Under the pieces are notes generated by a model. The model saw nothing but the letters and a program-made list of their open reading frames with translations. It did not search any database and was not told the DNA's origin. Made by a program: the position numbers and the translations under genes. 64,000 nucleotides of DNA from Tenodera sinensis (lineage: Eukaryota; Arthropoda; Insecta; Mantodea; Mantidae): contig CM060966.1 of NCBI GenBank assembly GCA_030765045.1, forward strand, positions 64,923,921 to 64,987,920, given 5' to 3'. Position 1 is the stretch's first letter; each line of letters begins with the position of its first letter. Positions 31,905-43,402 of the stretch are shown here, one piece after another.

Positions 31905-34352
31905 GTCCGTGTGCGTACGTATGTGAGAACAGCATACTTCAAACACGACAAGCAGATTAAGAACCAAAGTTGGTATTTATAATATATAAATGCGACACGA
32001 GGATTTTAATGAAAATGTCTCTACCCTAATCTGCTTGTTCCATGGAAAATTTTTCGAAAGATTTTACTAGTGTTATCACGGGTTTTTGTGAGAGAAAAAA
32101 TGAAATTATAAGTCGTGTGCGAGCGCAGGAAAATCATTTCGTGCGCGTTAATACAGGTATGGTGTGTCATAAAGCCTCGGAAAGAGTAGTAAAAATGTGA
32201 CACTTAGCCCTTCTTCTTCCTTCCCTGAAGGTCTTACAAGCCTGTGCTTAGGGGCAGACGTCTAGCGGGGAACACAGGAACCTATGGACAGGACAGAGTG
32301 AACACCTGGAAGCGGGTTGTCAGCCCATCACAAAGTATGATCTTGAGGTAGAGAACGATATGAAATGCAGGTGAAATGGATGACTTTGAAAGATGATGAT
32401 GGAGCAGGTGGAGGAATTAGCGGAGGGGAAACCGGAGAACCCATAGAAAATCCGCCCAGACGTCGCATCGTCAGTTTTCATTGGTCATATGAAGTCGTAT
32501 TTAGCTGTTTTAACGGTTTTTGTCTTTTTTCTCATAATTTTTAATTTCTCTAGTACGTACAGTAAATAGAGGTAGCATTGCATTCCAAAAGGTCTTACAA
32601 GCCTCTGCTTAGGTCCAGACGTCTAGGTCTGCGTGCGTGTGCATGTGAGAACAGCATACATCAAAAACGAAAAGGAGATTAAGAACCAAAGTTGGTATTT
32701 ATAATATATAAATGCGACACGAGGATTTTAATGAAAATGTCTCTACCCTAATCTGCTTGTTCCAATGGAAAATTTTTCGAAAGATTTTACTAGTGTTATC
32801 ACGGGTTTTTGTGAGAGAAAAAATGAAATTATAAGTCGTGTGCGAGCGCAGGAAAATCATTTCGTGCGCGTTAATACAGGTATGGTGTGTCATAAAGCCT
32901 CGGAAAGAGTAGTAAAAATGTGACACTTAGCCCTTCTTCTTCCTTCCCTGAAGGTCTTACAAGCCTGTGCTTAGGGGCAGACGTCTAGCGGGGAACACAG
33001 GAACCTATGGACAGGACAGAGTGAACACCTGGAAGCGGGTTGTCAGCCCATCACAAAGTATGATCCTGAGGAAGAGAACGATATGAAATGCAGGTGAAAT
33101 GGATGACTTTGAAAGGTGATGATGGAGCAGGTGGAGGAATTAGCGGAGGGGAAACCGGAGAACCCAGAGAAAATCCGCCCAGACGTCGCATCGTCAGTTC
33201 TCATTGGTCATATGAAGTCATATTTAGCTGTTTTTAACGGTTTTTGTCTTTTTTCTCATAATTTTTAATTTCTCTAGTACGTATAGTAAATAGAGGTAGC
33301 ATTGCATTCCAAAAGGTCTTACAAGCCTCTGCTTAGGTCCAGACGTCTAGGTCTGCGTGCGTGTGCATGTGAGAACAGCATACATCAAAAACGAAAAGGA
33401 GATTAAGAACCAAAGTTGGTATTTATAATATATAAATGCGACACGAGGATTTTAATGAAAATGTCTCTACCCTAATCTGCTTGTTCCATGGAAAATTTTT
33501 CGAAAGATTTTACTAGTGTTATCACGGGGTTTTGTGAGAGAAAAAATGAAATTATAAGTCGTGTGCGAGCGCAGGAAAATCATTTCGTGCGCGTTAATAC
33601 AGGTATGGTGTGTCATAAAGCCTCGGAAAGAGTCGTAAAAATGTGACAGTTAACCCTTTTTCTTCTTCACTCCCTGATTACCCTCCCCTTATGAAGGTCT
33701 TACAAGCCTGTGCTTAGGGCCAGACGTGTAGCGGGGAATACAGGAACCTATGGACAGGACAGAGTGAACACCTGGAAGCGGGTTGTCAGCCCATCACAAA
33801 GTATGATCCTGAGGAAGAGAATGATATGAAATGCAGGTGAAATGGATGATTTTGAAACGTGATGAAGGAGCACTTGGAGGAATTAGTGGAGGGGAAACCG
33901 GAGAACCCAGAGAAAATCCGCCCAGACGCCCCATCGTCAGTTCTCGTTGGTCATATGAAGTCGTATTTAGCTGATTTTAACGGTTTTTGGCTTTTTCTTA
34001 TAATTTTTAATTTCTCTAGTACGCATAGTAAATAGAGGTAGCATTGCATTGTCGCCGCCATCCTCTCCGTGGCCGTCGCTTACAAGCCTGTGCTTAGGAC
34101 CAGACGTGTAGCGGGGAATACAGGAACCTATGGACAGGACAGAGTGAACACCTGGAAGCGGGTTGTCAGTCCATCACAAAGTATGATCCTGAGGAAGAGA
34201 ATGATATGAAATGCAGGTGAAATGGATGATTTTGAAACGTGATGATGGAGCAGTTGGAGGAATTAGTGGAGGGAAAACCGGAGAACCCAGAGAAAATCCG
34301 CCCAGACGCCACATCGTCAGTTCTCAGTGGTCATATGAAGTCGTATTTAGCC
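31905..34352. repeat. Tandem array of ~722-bp chimeric units
   Basis: AATATATAAATGCGACACGA recurs at 31981, 32703 and 33427, giving periods of 722 and 724 bp. Each unit joins an R-repeat fragment (AACCAAAGTTGGTATTTATA), a unique part (AAGTCGTGTGCGAGCGCAGG) and a SINE-A body (CTTACAAGCCTGTGCTTAGG ... GGAGAACCCAGAGAAAATCC). A fourth partial unit at 34078-34352 has only the SINE part. Units 1 and 2 are nearly identical by eye and unit 3 differs slightly. Confidence 0.85.
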
Positions 34353-34353
34353 A

Positions 34354-35005
34354 CGGGTGTGTCTGCGATCGCAAACACAACTCTTACACAGCATCTCTCA
34401 TCTACATACACGTCAAATTTTACCTTCAGTGGGTACCCAGCTCTCGTCGAGGAAACACCTGCCAACCCTGCAAGACATACCACGGCTCCTCCTGCTGCAA
34501 ATTCCGGCTTCGTCACTCACACGGAACACATCGTTTGCAACCAACTTTCTACAAACAACAAACAGGTTTGTACTCCTTTTCCTACAACAATAATTCTAAC
34601 TTTTTTTTCAATGCATCCTCTCAATAAAAAAATAAATAATCTAATCACCAGTCCCTCCTTAAGCAATGGGATTAACGGTAATCCCATGGCGTTAGTGGTG
34701 CGTGGCGCGCCGTTGATGGCGGGAAGTTTGAAAATTTGAAATTAACAACGTTCACAGAAAAAAAAATTCAAATTCTCAAATTTAACGACATCTTAAGTTT
34801 TTTTCATAGTGTCGCCGTTTGATGGCGGGAAATTTGAAAAACGTTAATTGGCGGGAAATTTGAAATGTACGACTATGGCGGGAAAAATTTCAAATTTTCC
34901 GCCATCTTCAAATTTTCAAATTTCCCGCCATCAAAAGCGACACTAACGCCATCTAGCGGCGAAAATATCGTTAATCCAATTGCTTAAGGAGGGACTATAA
35001 CTACT
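34354..35005 (-). repeat. Right terminal inverted repeat (~650 bp)
   Basis: Reverse copy of 27238-27910, ending ACTATAACTACT. It differs by a few substitutions and small indels (for example AGTCCCTCC where the left has AGTTCCTCC). It directly abuts the tandem array on its inner side. Confidence 0.85.
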
Positions 35006-35011
35006 GTCAAG

Positions 35012-35590
35012 CATACACTGCAATAAATCATTTTGCATTTCTTTCGACGTTTCCCGCAAAACGCAGGCTTACTTAAGATATTCTTTCACAGCGAAATGTA
35101 ATTCTTAGCTGTGAAGTATATCAGTCCTCGAAACATGCCGGGGTTCGCCGTGTCCCCTGAGAGCCAACTAGCACGCTCCGCAAAATTTGATGCAGTTAAT
35201 TATCTGCGACAAGACATCTGTTCTTAGTAATCTCCTCATTGTGTTTTTCCACGTTACGCCTAAAATACTATCTAACTGCTGAAATATATTTTCCTAGTAC
35301 ATTTAGTTCCAATTCCAGTTCGTATGGACCATCAGCACGTCCACCAAGTGACCGATATCACCACAACCATTATTTGTCCGGATGCCGCTTCTGTTGCTCG
35401 CAAATAATAAACACCGAAAACAGAAGAGCCGATTGGTTACTTCACAAGTACACATCCACGGAATAGTTGAATACACACTTTCATTAAATTTTCTTGTAGG
35501 GTCTTCCCTTTACAATTAGTCTCCTGAACTAAATAGATTGGTGGCAGCGGTCTGCCTACGTTTTTAATTTTCAGCTTCTTTTTTAAGGTT
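35012..35590 (-). pseudogene. hAT-B transposase, upstream half
   Basis: Minus-strand frames from about 35580 read KIKNVGRPLPPIYLVQETNC, then WMCTCEVTNRLFCFRCLLFA, a zf-TTF-like Cys cluster near 35460-35400. Next come LSQIINCIKFCGA near 35215 and, after frame changes, QNDLLQCMLD at 35043-35014. This is the N-terminal half of a zf-TTF/DUF4371 hAT transposase. It meets the downstream half (27231) once the 7.8-kb insertion is removed. Several stops are present. Confidence 0.65.
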
Positions 35591-36343
35591 AAAATGGAGA
35601 GATTCATTTCCACAGTTGCACACAACAAACACCTTATGAGAAGTGGAAGCATAAATTTCCACAATTGCACAAATTGAAATTTACTGCCAAGGACAGACAG
35701 TTGCATACAATTCGCTACCAGAAACACAGACCTAACAAATAGAAAATATAAACACGGTAACAAAATAGCTATCCCAAACTGAAGCATTGGCCTTAGTAAA
35801 TTATAAAGATCAATTTTATGCATTTATAATGGTTTAATAAAAACACACTGTGTTTGCAACTCTCAGGCTAATACAGAAAATCGCTCAATTTTATTTAGAA
35901 ACGTGAAGTTGGCTAGACCGGCAGCTGGCTGATCCCAACTTCTGCGAAACGAGAGGGAGGGAAATGGTCGCTCAGGATGAAAATAAATATGACCTGTAAA
36001 GGAACGCAGTGCGCATGCGCGGGAAGAATCGCATCGCTCGGGTTTGCGCATCGCTCTGGTTTGTCCATTGTGCCGCATTAACCCATCGTACTCATACATT
36101 CAAGCTACCCTCTCGCCTAAAAGCTTCCTTCGCCAGTCGCAAAATCTGGTTTATGCGTGTCTACGGTGTTGACCAAATGCACTGACCCTGCGAAAGAAGG
36201 CGCGGGAAGATTAAACGAGCAAGTTTATATAGAAGAAAGTTGGACATTTTACTTTCTCGTATACATACCTATAGAACTGAATACACCTTCACATACAGGA
36301 CTTGCGAGCATGCGATCACCCAGGAACCGCCACTGGTTGGGAC

Positions 36344-37489
36344 TAATTGCAGTGTGCCCTAAGAGTAAAGTGAACCTTGTGAACCCTGTTATATGTACAT
36401 GTGAACCCTGTTATATATACTCGCCACTACGGGATGTGGAGAAGAACAGCAAATACTTTTCAGGGAGAACTCCAAGAACTCTCTTAGGACACAATTTCAG
36501 GTTGTTCAAGAAGCCAGTGGCGTAGATAACGGGTTATCAAAAAATATAACTAGGAGGAAAGTTGTTCTCTCCCACATATTTATTTGTGGAAATGTTCACA
36601 TCAATCGCTGGGCTTCAAAGGGAAATGAATTGCTTAGGATCGTCAATACGATCCCATAGACATTTACGACTTGGTATATAGCAGCATATAGGAGATCTGA
36701 CATATGCAGGACGGACATTGGAGAATGTTCAATTACTTACATATTTATGCAAATAAGTATTCATAATGGTACATTCATAGATCTTACTGCTCATGTTTTA
36801 AAAGGAGTAAAAAAGTAATAAGAATGATAGACTATGAAACAGCAAACACAACGGCAGTATAGCCTTTCGTATTCCACAGTTTTGTCAAAATAATGGATCC
36901 ACAAGTTTCGGTTACCCACTATATAGAAAAAAGTAATACCTACTATAAGTAGCAAAACTACCCATTCACTTTGAAACAGGGAATCGCATTCAGTGATGAC
37001 TTGAACATCCTAATGTGTCGTTGACAACAAAACAAAGCCAATGTAGAATCGGTCGTAAAGATGAAGAAACAACGGCGAGGAAGGGCCAAGTGTCTTCAAT
37101 ACCAAAGAGGCAAGTGCTATTAAAAATAGCAGGTATCACTGCTAGAAGTCTAGAAGTTGTGCAATTCATAATGAGTAGACAAAGAAAGAAATGCGCTTTA
37201 GCAGTCAAAGTGGGGGTCGGCCACCGGTGCTGAGAAAGAGGAAAGCATGGGAGTAAGAATCCTCAAACAAGATTCAATGTTCACTACTTTTGCTATTCAG
37301 ATCGGAGAGAAACTTACTCCAAAGGCTATTCGTTATGTTCTCAATAACAAGGAATACAGAAACAAAATGACAAGAAAAGATCCACATGGGATTAAAAATA
37401 AAGGATTATTGTAGTTTCGAGTTTCTGGTGATAAGGCCAGAAGTGTAGCGACACTTGCGCTCCACCCGATCTGGTGGCGGACCTGGTGA
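36344..37489. other. Unclassified intron DNA
   Basis: A near-duplicate GTGAACCCTGTTATAT occurs twice at 36379-36418. A 72-codon plus frame at 37015-37233 is basic but matches nothing I know. No gene supported. Confidence 0.35.
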
Positions 37490-38044
37490 GTTATGAGTAG
37501 GGCTAGGAAGTTCATGCATTTGAATGTTTTTTTTCATAGGAGTTAAAAATGTATGCTTTTACATTATGTGCACGATTATGGAATTTTCAGTTATTTGGAC
37601 ATGATTTAATGGTGCATATAACTATTTTCTTTTAATTTTGATAAATGCATAATATTTCAACATTATAGCCCCTATATTGTATATTTTAATGATTTTTATG
37701 GTTTTTTATTTTTTTTTTTTTCATGTGTATATTTTTCATATTGGTAGTATTGCACATGATGATGCAACTCGCGAGGCTGTGAGAACTAATACTGAGTCAT
37801 GTTGTCATGTAGTGAATCCCGTTTCCATCCTTTCATTATATGTAGGTGCGTAGAGAATAACTAGTACGTTATCTGAGAGGTTTATATTAACAAAGATAAA
37901 GCGCAGGTCAACGTTTTGAGCAACGATTATAGCAACGCTTGCCTGCCCACCAGTAGTTGTCTTGTGGTCTTCAAACGTAACAATGTTGTGAACTGGTTAA
38001 CACCAAATTAAAATAGGCGTATAAAATGTTAAAAAGCTCTTCAA

Positions 38045-38400
38045 ATGCCGAAAATAAAACCAACTTGGAGTGCTAGATTAATTAATTTACAGAAAGAGTT
38101 TTCGGGTGATTTAATATCTACAGATAATAGGGTACTGTTTTGTGCAGCATGTGAGAAAAATGTACGGAGTGAGAAAAGATTTCAAATAGTTCAGCACATA
38201 AACACAGCAAAACATAAGGAGAATCTATCAGAAAACTCGCAAACAAAGAACGTGTTCAAAAACAGCTGGTAGAGTGTTTAGGAAGTAGGGTTACTGAATT
38301 TTCGTATTACTTGTGCCAATCATTTTTAGCTGCTGATATTCCCTTGTTCAAAATTAATAATCCGACACTTAAAAACTTTCTTGCCAAGTACACTCGACAA
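38045..38400 (+). pseudogene. hAT-A transposase N-terminus with BED-like zinc finger
   Basis: ATG at 38045 opens MPKIKPTWSARLINLQKEFS. Residues 34-58 hold a C-x2-C ... H-x4-H finger (FCAACEKN ... QHINTAKHKENL), fitting a BED-type DNA-binding domain. After a frameshift near 38255 it continues KQLVECLGSRVTEF and ADIPLFKIN, up to the insertion point in AKYTRQ. This is the best-preserved N-terminus of the family in the window. The rest lies at 43862-45003. Confidence 0.75.
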
Positions 38401-38480
38401 ATTCAAGATGTTCTCGGGCTTCGTGCCAGGTGTAGTGATGAAGAGCCATGCATCTCTCCCACCATCAGGATGATGAATGA

Positions 38481-38665
38481 CTAGTAAGAGTGAAAGGACC
38501 GGTACATGTACTGTGCGCTAGTACGTACGGAGTAGAAAATACCTAGTCTAATGTGGGTATGTGTGTACCTAGTTGAAGCACCTCCACATTAGACTGGGTA
38601 TTTTCTACTCCGTACGTGCTAGTGGACAGTGCATATACTAGTCCTTCCACTCTTACTACTATCTA
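38481..38665. repeat. Foldback repeat, ~75-bp arms
   Basis: AGTAAGAGTGAAAGGAC at 38483 and AGTAGAAAATACCTAGTCTA near 38531 are mirrored by GACTGGGTATTTTCTACTCC near 38597 and CCTTCCACTCTTACT near 38652-38666. The central loop is about 35 bp. Probably a MITE. Confidence 0.75.
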
Positions 38666-39639
38666 TTCATTCTAAGGTTGATCCGCGCGAAACTGAGCCC
38701 AGGTGGCCAGTTCACAGTTATAATGTATCCTTCCGCCATTCGCGCCAGAAATAGTCACAACACAACCACGTGGTGAGTGCATGCGGTTCGTAATAGAAAG
38801 GAAATGATCCCTTATTCCGTCAATTTAAAGAGTGACTAACATGTAACTATATAGCGTTTCACTCTTAGAAGACAGTATGGAGTTAAATGGGACATCTCTG
38901 TCTCTATCTAGCGCATACAAGTTGCCATTAGCCGCGTCCTTTTCTACCCTCGCTCTGTTGCCAGATTCCTAATAGCATGGTATAAATATTCATTTGTTAT
39001 AAATTTCAGGTTTGAACACATTATCCTATGCAGAATTTTTTTCTCTATCAGGTTATATCCTTTTCAGAGTCGTTATACATTTCTATAGGTCCAAATTTCT
39101 TCAGAAAACGTTTTTTTCAATAGAAGTCCGATATTTGCTGTTTCTATACTCATCACGCACTAACTAACAAACTGCTGGAATGCATCTATATTTTTTTCTT
39201 AGGTAGAGTAAACTATAGTGCTACTACCTGCCTACTTAGAATTCTCTATGTTTACCCAGTTAAGTGTTATAATTTTTTAAATTAAATGTTTTCGGAAAAT
39301 TTTATATATGTGCACTGCAAAAGTTACGCAGTGTGAAACTTTTTTGTTATTGAGTTTACATCAGGGAACCAGCGAGAACAAATGTTGAGGAAGTTTGGAG
39401 AAAGTTTTTAAAATAAACCAAAAGGCAGTAACCTCTTTCTTTTATCCAGTAAGGCAAACAAAAGGTATTCATCTATTCAGCGTCAGGCCTGACACAGAAG
39501 ATAGTATAAGGAGCAGCACTAGCATTAGTTCGAAAGAAGCCGTGTGTGTAACTGTGAGCTGTTATTGCGTTATTTGTTTAATATTTATGTGAATATTTGT
39601 AGTTATGGAGGGTGAAGCTAGGAAGGGGACGATATGTTG
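38666..39639. other. Unclassified segment of the nested block
   Basis: No recognised coding similarity. The frame 39395-39592 (KVFKINQKAVTSFFYPVRQT) is short and unassigned. Confidence 0.35.
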
Positions 39640-40250
39640 GTAAATAAAGAAGTAAGGAACGCCAAATAATTATGAATGTGTTAGATTATTCTTTTAAGTA
39701 AAATGCGTGTAAGTAAGGCAGTAAAAGAAACAGCTAAGTCTATCGGGTGTTCAGAAGCAGTAGTGTGTATGATTAAAAAGGAACTAATGAAAGGACCTCT
39801 AAGAACGCCATCGAAAAAGAAAGCAAAAAGGGCGGGACTACACAAAACGCTAGGTTAACGCAATATGATTGAATAGTGCAAGGTGGAGTGTGGCGAATTG
39901 TTCATTCTTTACAGTTTGCAAATATTCCACCCACGCTGAATATAATTTGTCATGGGTCAACAGTGATGAGACCCTACCAAATTTCTCAAGGGCCACTCTG
40001 ATTTGGGGTTCGAATATGAAAGAAGGGGTAACAAGTGCATATTAATAGAAAGAGACGATATCGATATCATCAGATGGCGACATAAATATCTAAAAGACGT
40101 AAAAGGTTTAGGGACCAGGGGAAATCAATTGTTTATACAGACGAGTCATTTGTAAATTTAGGTCATACAGTAACAAAGGCGTGGAGGGATACCAAAGTTA
40201 AAAGTGCCCGTCTCGTCAAGCAGCAATTGAAGGACTAAGTACAGGACTCC
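39640..40250 (+). pseudogene. IS630/Tc1-like transposase fragment
   Basis: Plus-strand frames read KETAKSIGCSEAVVCMIKKE then LMKGPLRTPSKKKAKRAGLH near 39725-39850, a helix-turn-helix part. Next come LGFEYERRGNKCILIERDDI near 40001-40060 and, after shifts, a region near 40200-40300 resembling KSARQAAIEGLSTGLRPPR. This resembles insect DDE_3/IS630-type transposases. The central catalytic Asp region is damaged (the stretch after 40130 has stops) and the C-terminus is missing. Confidence 0.6.
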
Positions 40251-40410
40251 GGCCACCTCGAGTCGCTCGCGGAGAACGATTCGCAACTAGTACATGTTGC
40301 AACACTGCGCTCAATTTAACGTGTACTGTCTTTTAAGGGTGAGACGCGCTATAGAGACGATAAGATTGATAGTCACAACAAAATAAACGATGCACATGTC
40401 ATTATTATTA

Positions 40411-40636
40411 TTACTTCTCTTTGCGAGCACTGTTTATACTGGTACTCGAAAAACCGGTGAGCGCAGAAGTTAATTTCTCTACTTCTTTGACGGAAACAGT
40501 TGGATATTTCTCACACAACTTATAATACACGTTAAATACTATTGTTTTTTTCACCACTAGTCAATGGTTTTCCCACGTTATGCTTTGCATAAGTCGACGA
40601 AGACGCAAGAGCAAATTCACCGCGGCCGTCCGCCAT
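40411..40636 (-). pseudogene. IS630/Tc1-like transposase N-terminus
   Basis: Minus-strand ATG at 40636 opens MADGRGEFALASSSTYAKHN then VGKPLTSGEKNN. One frameshift in a homopolymer follows, then NVYYKLCEKYPTVSVKEVEK and LTSALTGFSS up to a stop at 40411. MADGRGE...GEKN and the following helix-turn-helix recall N-termini of insect IS630/Tc1-like transposases. It faces away from the fragment at 39640-40250, so the two come from separate copies. Confidence 0.55.
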
Positions 40637-40929
40637 GATTCTAAATAGAAACTGCTGGCTGTAAACAATACTCAGATATCAGGTAATTCCACGAGTTGCA
40701 TGTTGGGACTTGTAGCTCTGTTTATCAGTATACATCAGCGTTAATTAACCTCTTAGGTATTTGTGTAGAATACTTCATCATTTAACGATAAATTCATTCT
40801 AAAACTTAGATTACTAGGATGGGACTACTTCCCTGCACGCATTGCTACCGTGTTGTACCACGGTGCACTGGTCACATGGGTTTGTTTTGACGCGGACAAA
40901 CCTAAGGCTGAACTTAGTTTAGTCATTCA

Positions 40930-42240
40930 TCATCCTGATGATGGGCCTTTTGCACGGCTGCTTCCCTAATAAGGGGGAAACAGCAAATGTGCTACACTTC
41001 CCGAAGAAAGGCAAAAATAACGTGGACCCACAAAGTTACCGACCTATCAGCTTGCTCAATACGATGAGCAAACTTCTTGAGAAAGTAATACTTAAGCGCG
41101 TTAATGCATTTATTATAAAACATATTTTAATTCTCGAACATTTTGGCTTCCGGGCCAACCATTCAACCACACTGCAACTCCTGCGCGCTACCTTGTACAT
41201 TACGAAAGGCTTCAATTTCAGAAAGTCATCGGGAGCCATTCTACTGGACATAGAACGTGCTTTCAACCGCGTGTGGCATGCAGGATTGTTACGAAAAATG
41301 ATAACATTAAATTCCCGAACACAATGATTATTAAGCTAACAGCGAATTATTTGCGCGAGCGTTCCTTCTCGTTAGCGAATGATGCAAAGTCCACACCTCG
41401 CGCGATACTGGCGGGTGTCCCTCAGGGTAGTATACTCGGGCCGCTTTCATTTAATATGTATATAAATTACATACCAAAATGCGTAAACTCAACATATCTC
41501 CTATATGCCGACGATACGACGATTATGACTCAATCCGATAAACCTGCATTCATACGCAGAAACCTCCAGACATCACTGGGCCAACTGGAACCCTGACTCG
41601 CCCAATGGCGAATCTAAGTTAATGCCGCTAGAAATAAAGCTTACAAAACGCAAAGAGCACTACCACCCGAGGCATGGACTGCAACCACTAAAGCTCTTTA
41701 ACAACGACATCACCTGACCAATAAAGTAACATATTTAGGCCTAGTGATGGATCCTGGGGCTCTCACATAAAGGAAGTGCGCAGAAAAGCCTATGCTCAAT
41801 TAAACAGACTATATCCATTAATCAACTACAGTGATGCTCTACAGCTCGACATGGGCCTAACACTTTATAAAACTCTTATACGACCCATACTGACATAGTC
41901 GGTCTAGGCCTACGCGGCGAAATCGCATATTAAAAGAACACAACAGCTACAAAATAAAATACTACGTATAGTAGCCAAAGTCCCATACATAGCACCATTC
42001 AAACAACTCCGCGAAGGTTTACACATGCACACGATAGAACAATTCATTAAGATGCTAGCTTTTGATTTATACAATAAAATCCCATCACACCACAATACAC
42101 TCATCACTGCTCTTGGACAATACGAAACGACCATTGACAAACACAAGAGACCACTATCCCTATTTGACAGAAACTTGACCAATCCAGACATAGACGATGC
42201 CATAAACCATTGCCTTGACAATCTCATACAGTAAGTTAAT
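40930..42240 (+). pseudogene. Jockey-clade LINE reverse transcriptase relic
   Basis: 5'-truncated. The order is SYRPISLLNTMSKLLEKVIL (near 41034), FGFRANHSTTLQLLRATLY (near 41142), motif A LLDIERAFNRVWH (near 41240), motif B AGVPQGSILGPLSFNMYINY (near 41412-41472) and motif C LYADDTTIM (41502-41528). The catalytic Asp pair is intact. Frame changes occur near 41290-41330, and many stops follow 41600. The C-terminal part is readable as YLGLVMDPG (near 41730) and MHTIEQFIKMLAFDLYNKI (near 42025). The spacing is typical of the Jockey clade. Endonuclease and gag-like ORFs are missing. Confidence 0.8.
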
Positions 42241-42799
42241 CCACTGACTTTGTTTCTAAGTTACAGACATTCCACGTGACGTCCATCTCCTGCAGCGCCC
42301 TCCAAGACCTTGCACTAGCTAGCCAAAGCGGACCCAGGGGAGAGGGCCCCGTCGAGTGTCACATGCGGCACATGAGTGTAGACACCAAGACGACCTGGCG
42401 ACACCTGGATTTGACAACAACGTTCAAGCACAGACACGGCTCCCACTGAGGACGCCAAGTACTGACACGGCTCCCACTAGGGATGACAAACATAGAATAA
42501 GAAGAACAACTATGAATTCCATGATCACTATCACCTTCAGTTCCCCAGGCTGTAGCCAGGACTTGACCATGAGTGCAGTCCGGGACTTCATCGTTGACGC
42601 GCTCGCATGCACTGCATGCCAGCATGAAACTGTACGTTACTGACCAGGGTGCAAATGCGGGACCCGACTATCACACGCACAAACAGTCATTAAATTCTCC
42701 CCTGCAAGACAGGGTACTCTTTCTGTAATTAGCAGCTGTTACTGTCACTGGCAGGCAACTCTCATCACCATTAAACGCGTAAATGCTTTAATACGGCTC
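42241..42799 (+). other. Probable Jockey 3' UTR and unclassified DNA
   Basis: Follows the RT relic with no stop-free family match. A duplicated phrase (GACACGGCTCCCACT) occurs at 42434 and 42464. No gene supported. Confidence 0.35.
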
Positions 42800-42925
42800 T
42801 GCAAAGAAATGACTTCCGGTGGGGTTTCTTAGTAAGTAGGCTGCCCGGGTTCGAAGACAGGGTAGGAGTCTTACACTCGCATGCTTGCATACGGTAAGGG
42901 CGTAGGTAGCCTTTTTCCCCGCCAC

Positions 42926-42977
<52 letters not shown>
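42800..42977 (+). mobile_element. SINE-like unit with 51-bp poly-A tail
   Basis: Contains GGCTGCCCGGGTTCGAAGAC, with a B-box-like core, near 42839-42858, and ends in an uninterrupted A run at 42927-42977. No clear A box was found, so the class is uncertain. Confidence 0.45.
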
Positions 42978-42982
<5 letters not shown>

Positions 42983-43059
42983 CCGAGAGATGCACACTCC
43001 CGAAACGTCGATGGCTCTTCATCACTACACCTGGCTCGAAGCCCGAAAACATCTTGAAT
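42978..43059 (+). repeat. Retroposon-like 3' terminus, inverted copy
   Basis: Runs from TTGATCCGAGAGATGCACAC through GATGGCTCTTCATCACTACA to CATCTTGAAT (43059). It is the reverse complement of 38401-38450 and matches 8581-8631. It directly follows the poly-A run. Confidence 0.65.
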
Positions 43060-43290
43060 GTGTTCGTCGCTAAGAAAGCTTGAGCAAGTCAAAAGCAGAG
43101 ACAACCATCATAGAGGCTCATCAAACCAAAATTCAATTAGCGCCCTGGTAAATCCACGTCGTAGGCAATACATGGAGCCTGCATAACTACCCGGCGAATT
43201 GGACGCCCTCCTGTGGCTAAGGGCCGAAACAGCGGCGCATGCGCAACGCTCGACGTGATTTTTCTCTAGCAAGCCAGGTCCGGGAAGAAA

Positions 43291-43402
43291 GAAGACAAGT
43301 CGTACTTGGGATTTCAACAAGAGAGGACGTTTCTGTGGAGCTGAAAGAAGACAAGTCGTATTTGGGATTTCAACGAGAGAGGACGTTTCTGTGGAGCTGG
43401 GC
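43291..43402. repeat. 56-bp tandem duplication
   Basis: GAAGACAAGTCGTA(C/T)TTGGG starts at 43291 and again at 43347. Both units end GACGTTTCTGTGGAGCTG, with two or three substitutions between them. Confidence 0.85.

Larger units (their letters stand above)
27238..35005. mobile_element. 7,768-bp long-TIR element (Polinton/Maverick-like architecture)
   Basis: Its two ends are inverted copies over about 650 bp (27238-27910 and 34354-35005), both beginning AGTAGTTATAGT. It is flanked by a 6-bp direct repeat, GTCAAG, at 27232-27237 and 35006-35011. Removing it and one GTCAAG brings the two halves of a hAT-B transposase together at homologous positions, one base out of frame. Long TIRs, AG outer ends and 6-bp duplications are known of Polinton/Maverick elements. 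However, I recognise no protein-primed polymerase, retroviral-type integrase, protease, ATPase or capsid gene. It is at best a gutted derivative. Confidence 0.75.
26854..36335 (-). mobile_element. hAT-B element split by the 7.8-kb long-TIR element
   Basis: Outer ends CAGTGGCGGCTCGTGA (26854) and, reversed, CAGTGGCGGTTCCTGG (36335) are hAT-like TIRs. The flanking 8-mers GATAGGAC and GTTGGGAC agree at 6 of 8. The two halves of a minus-strand transposase flank the insertion at 27238-35005. Without that insertion the element is about 1.7 kb, shorter than a full hAT, so it was already decayed. Confidence 0.7.

Noticed and set aside
31905..34058. CRISPR-like array
   Set aside because: The units are ~722 bp long, lack short repeats with unique spacers, and consist of transposon sequence in a eukaryotic genome.
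34211..34739. Overlapping plus-strand frames at the right TIR as genes
   Set aside because: The same frames occur reversed in the left TIR and simply reflect the repeated DNA; no domain is present.
37015..37233. A small basic protein gene
   Set aside because: No family match, no splice or promoter context, and the minus strand is open over the same bases.
42771..43104. Poly-Phe minus-strand frames
   Set aside because: They arise from the 51-bp poly-A tract read on the other strand.
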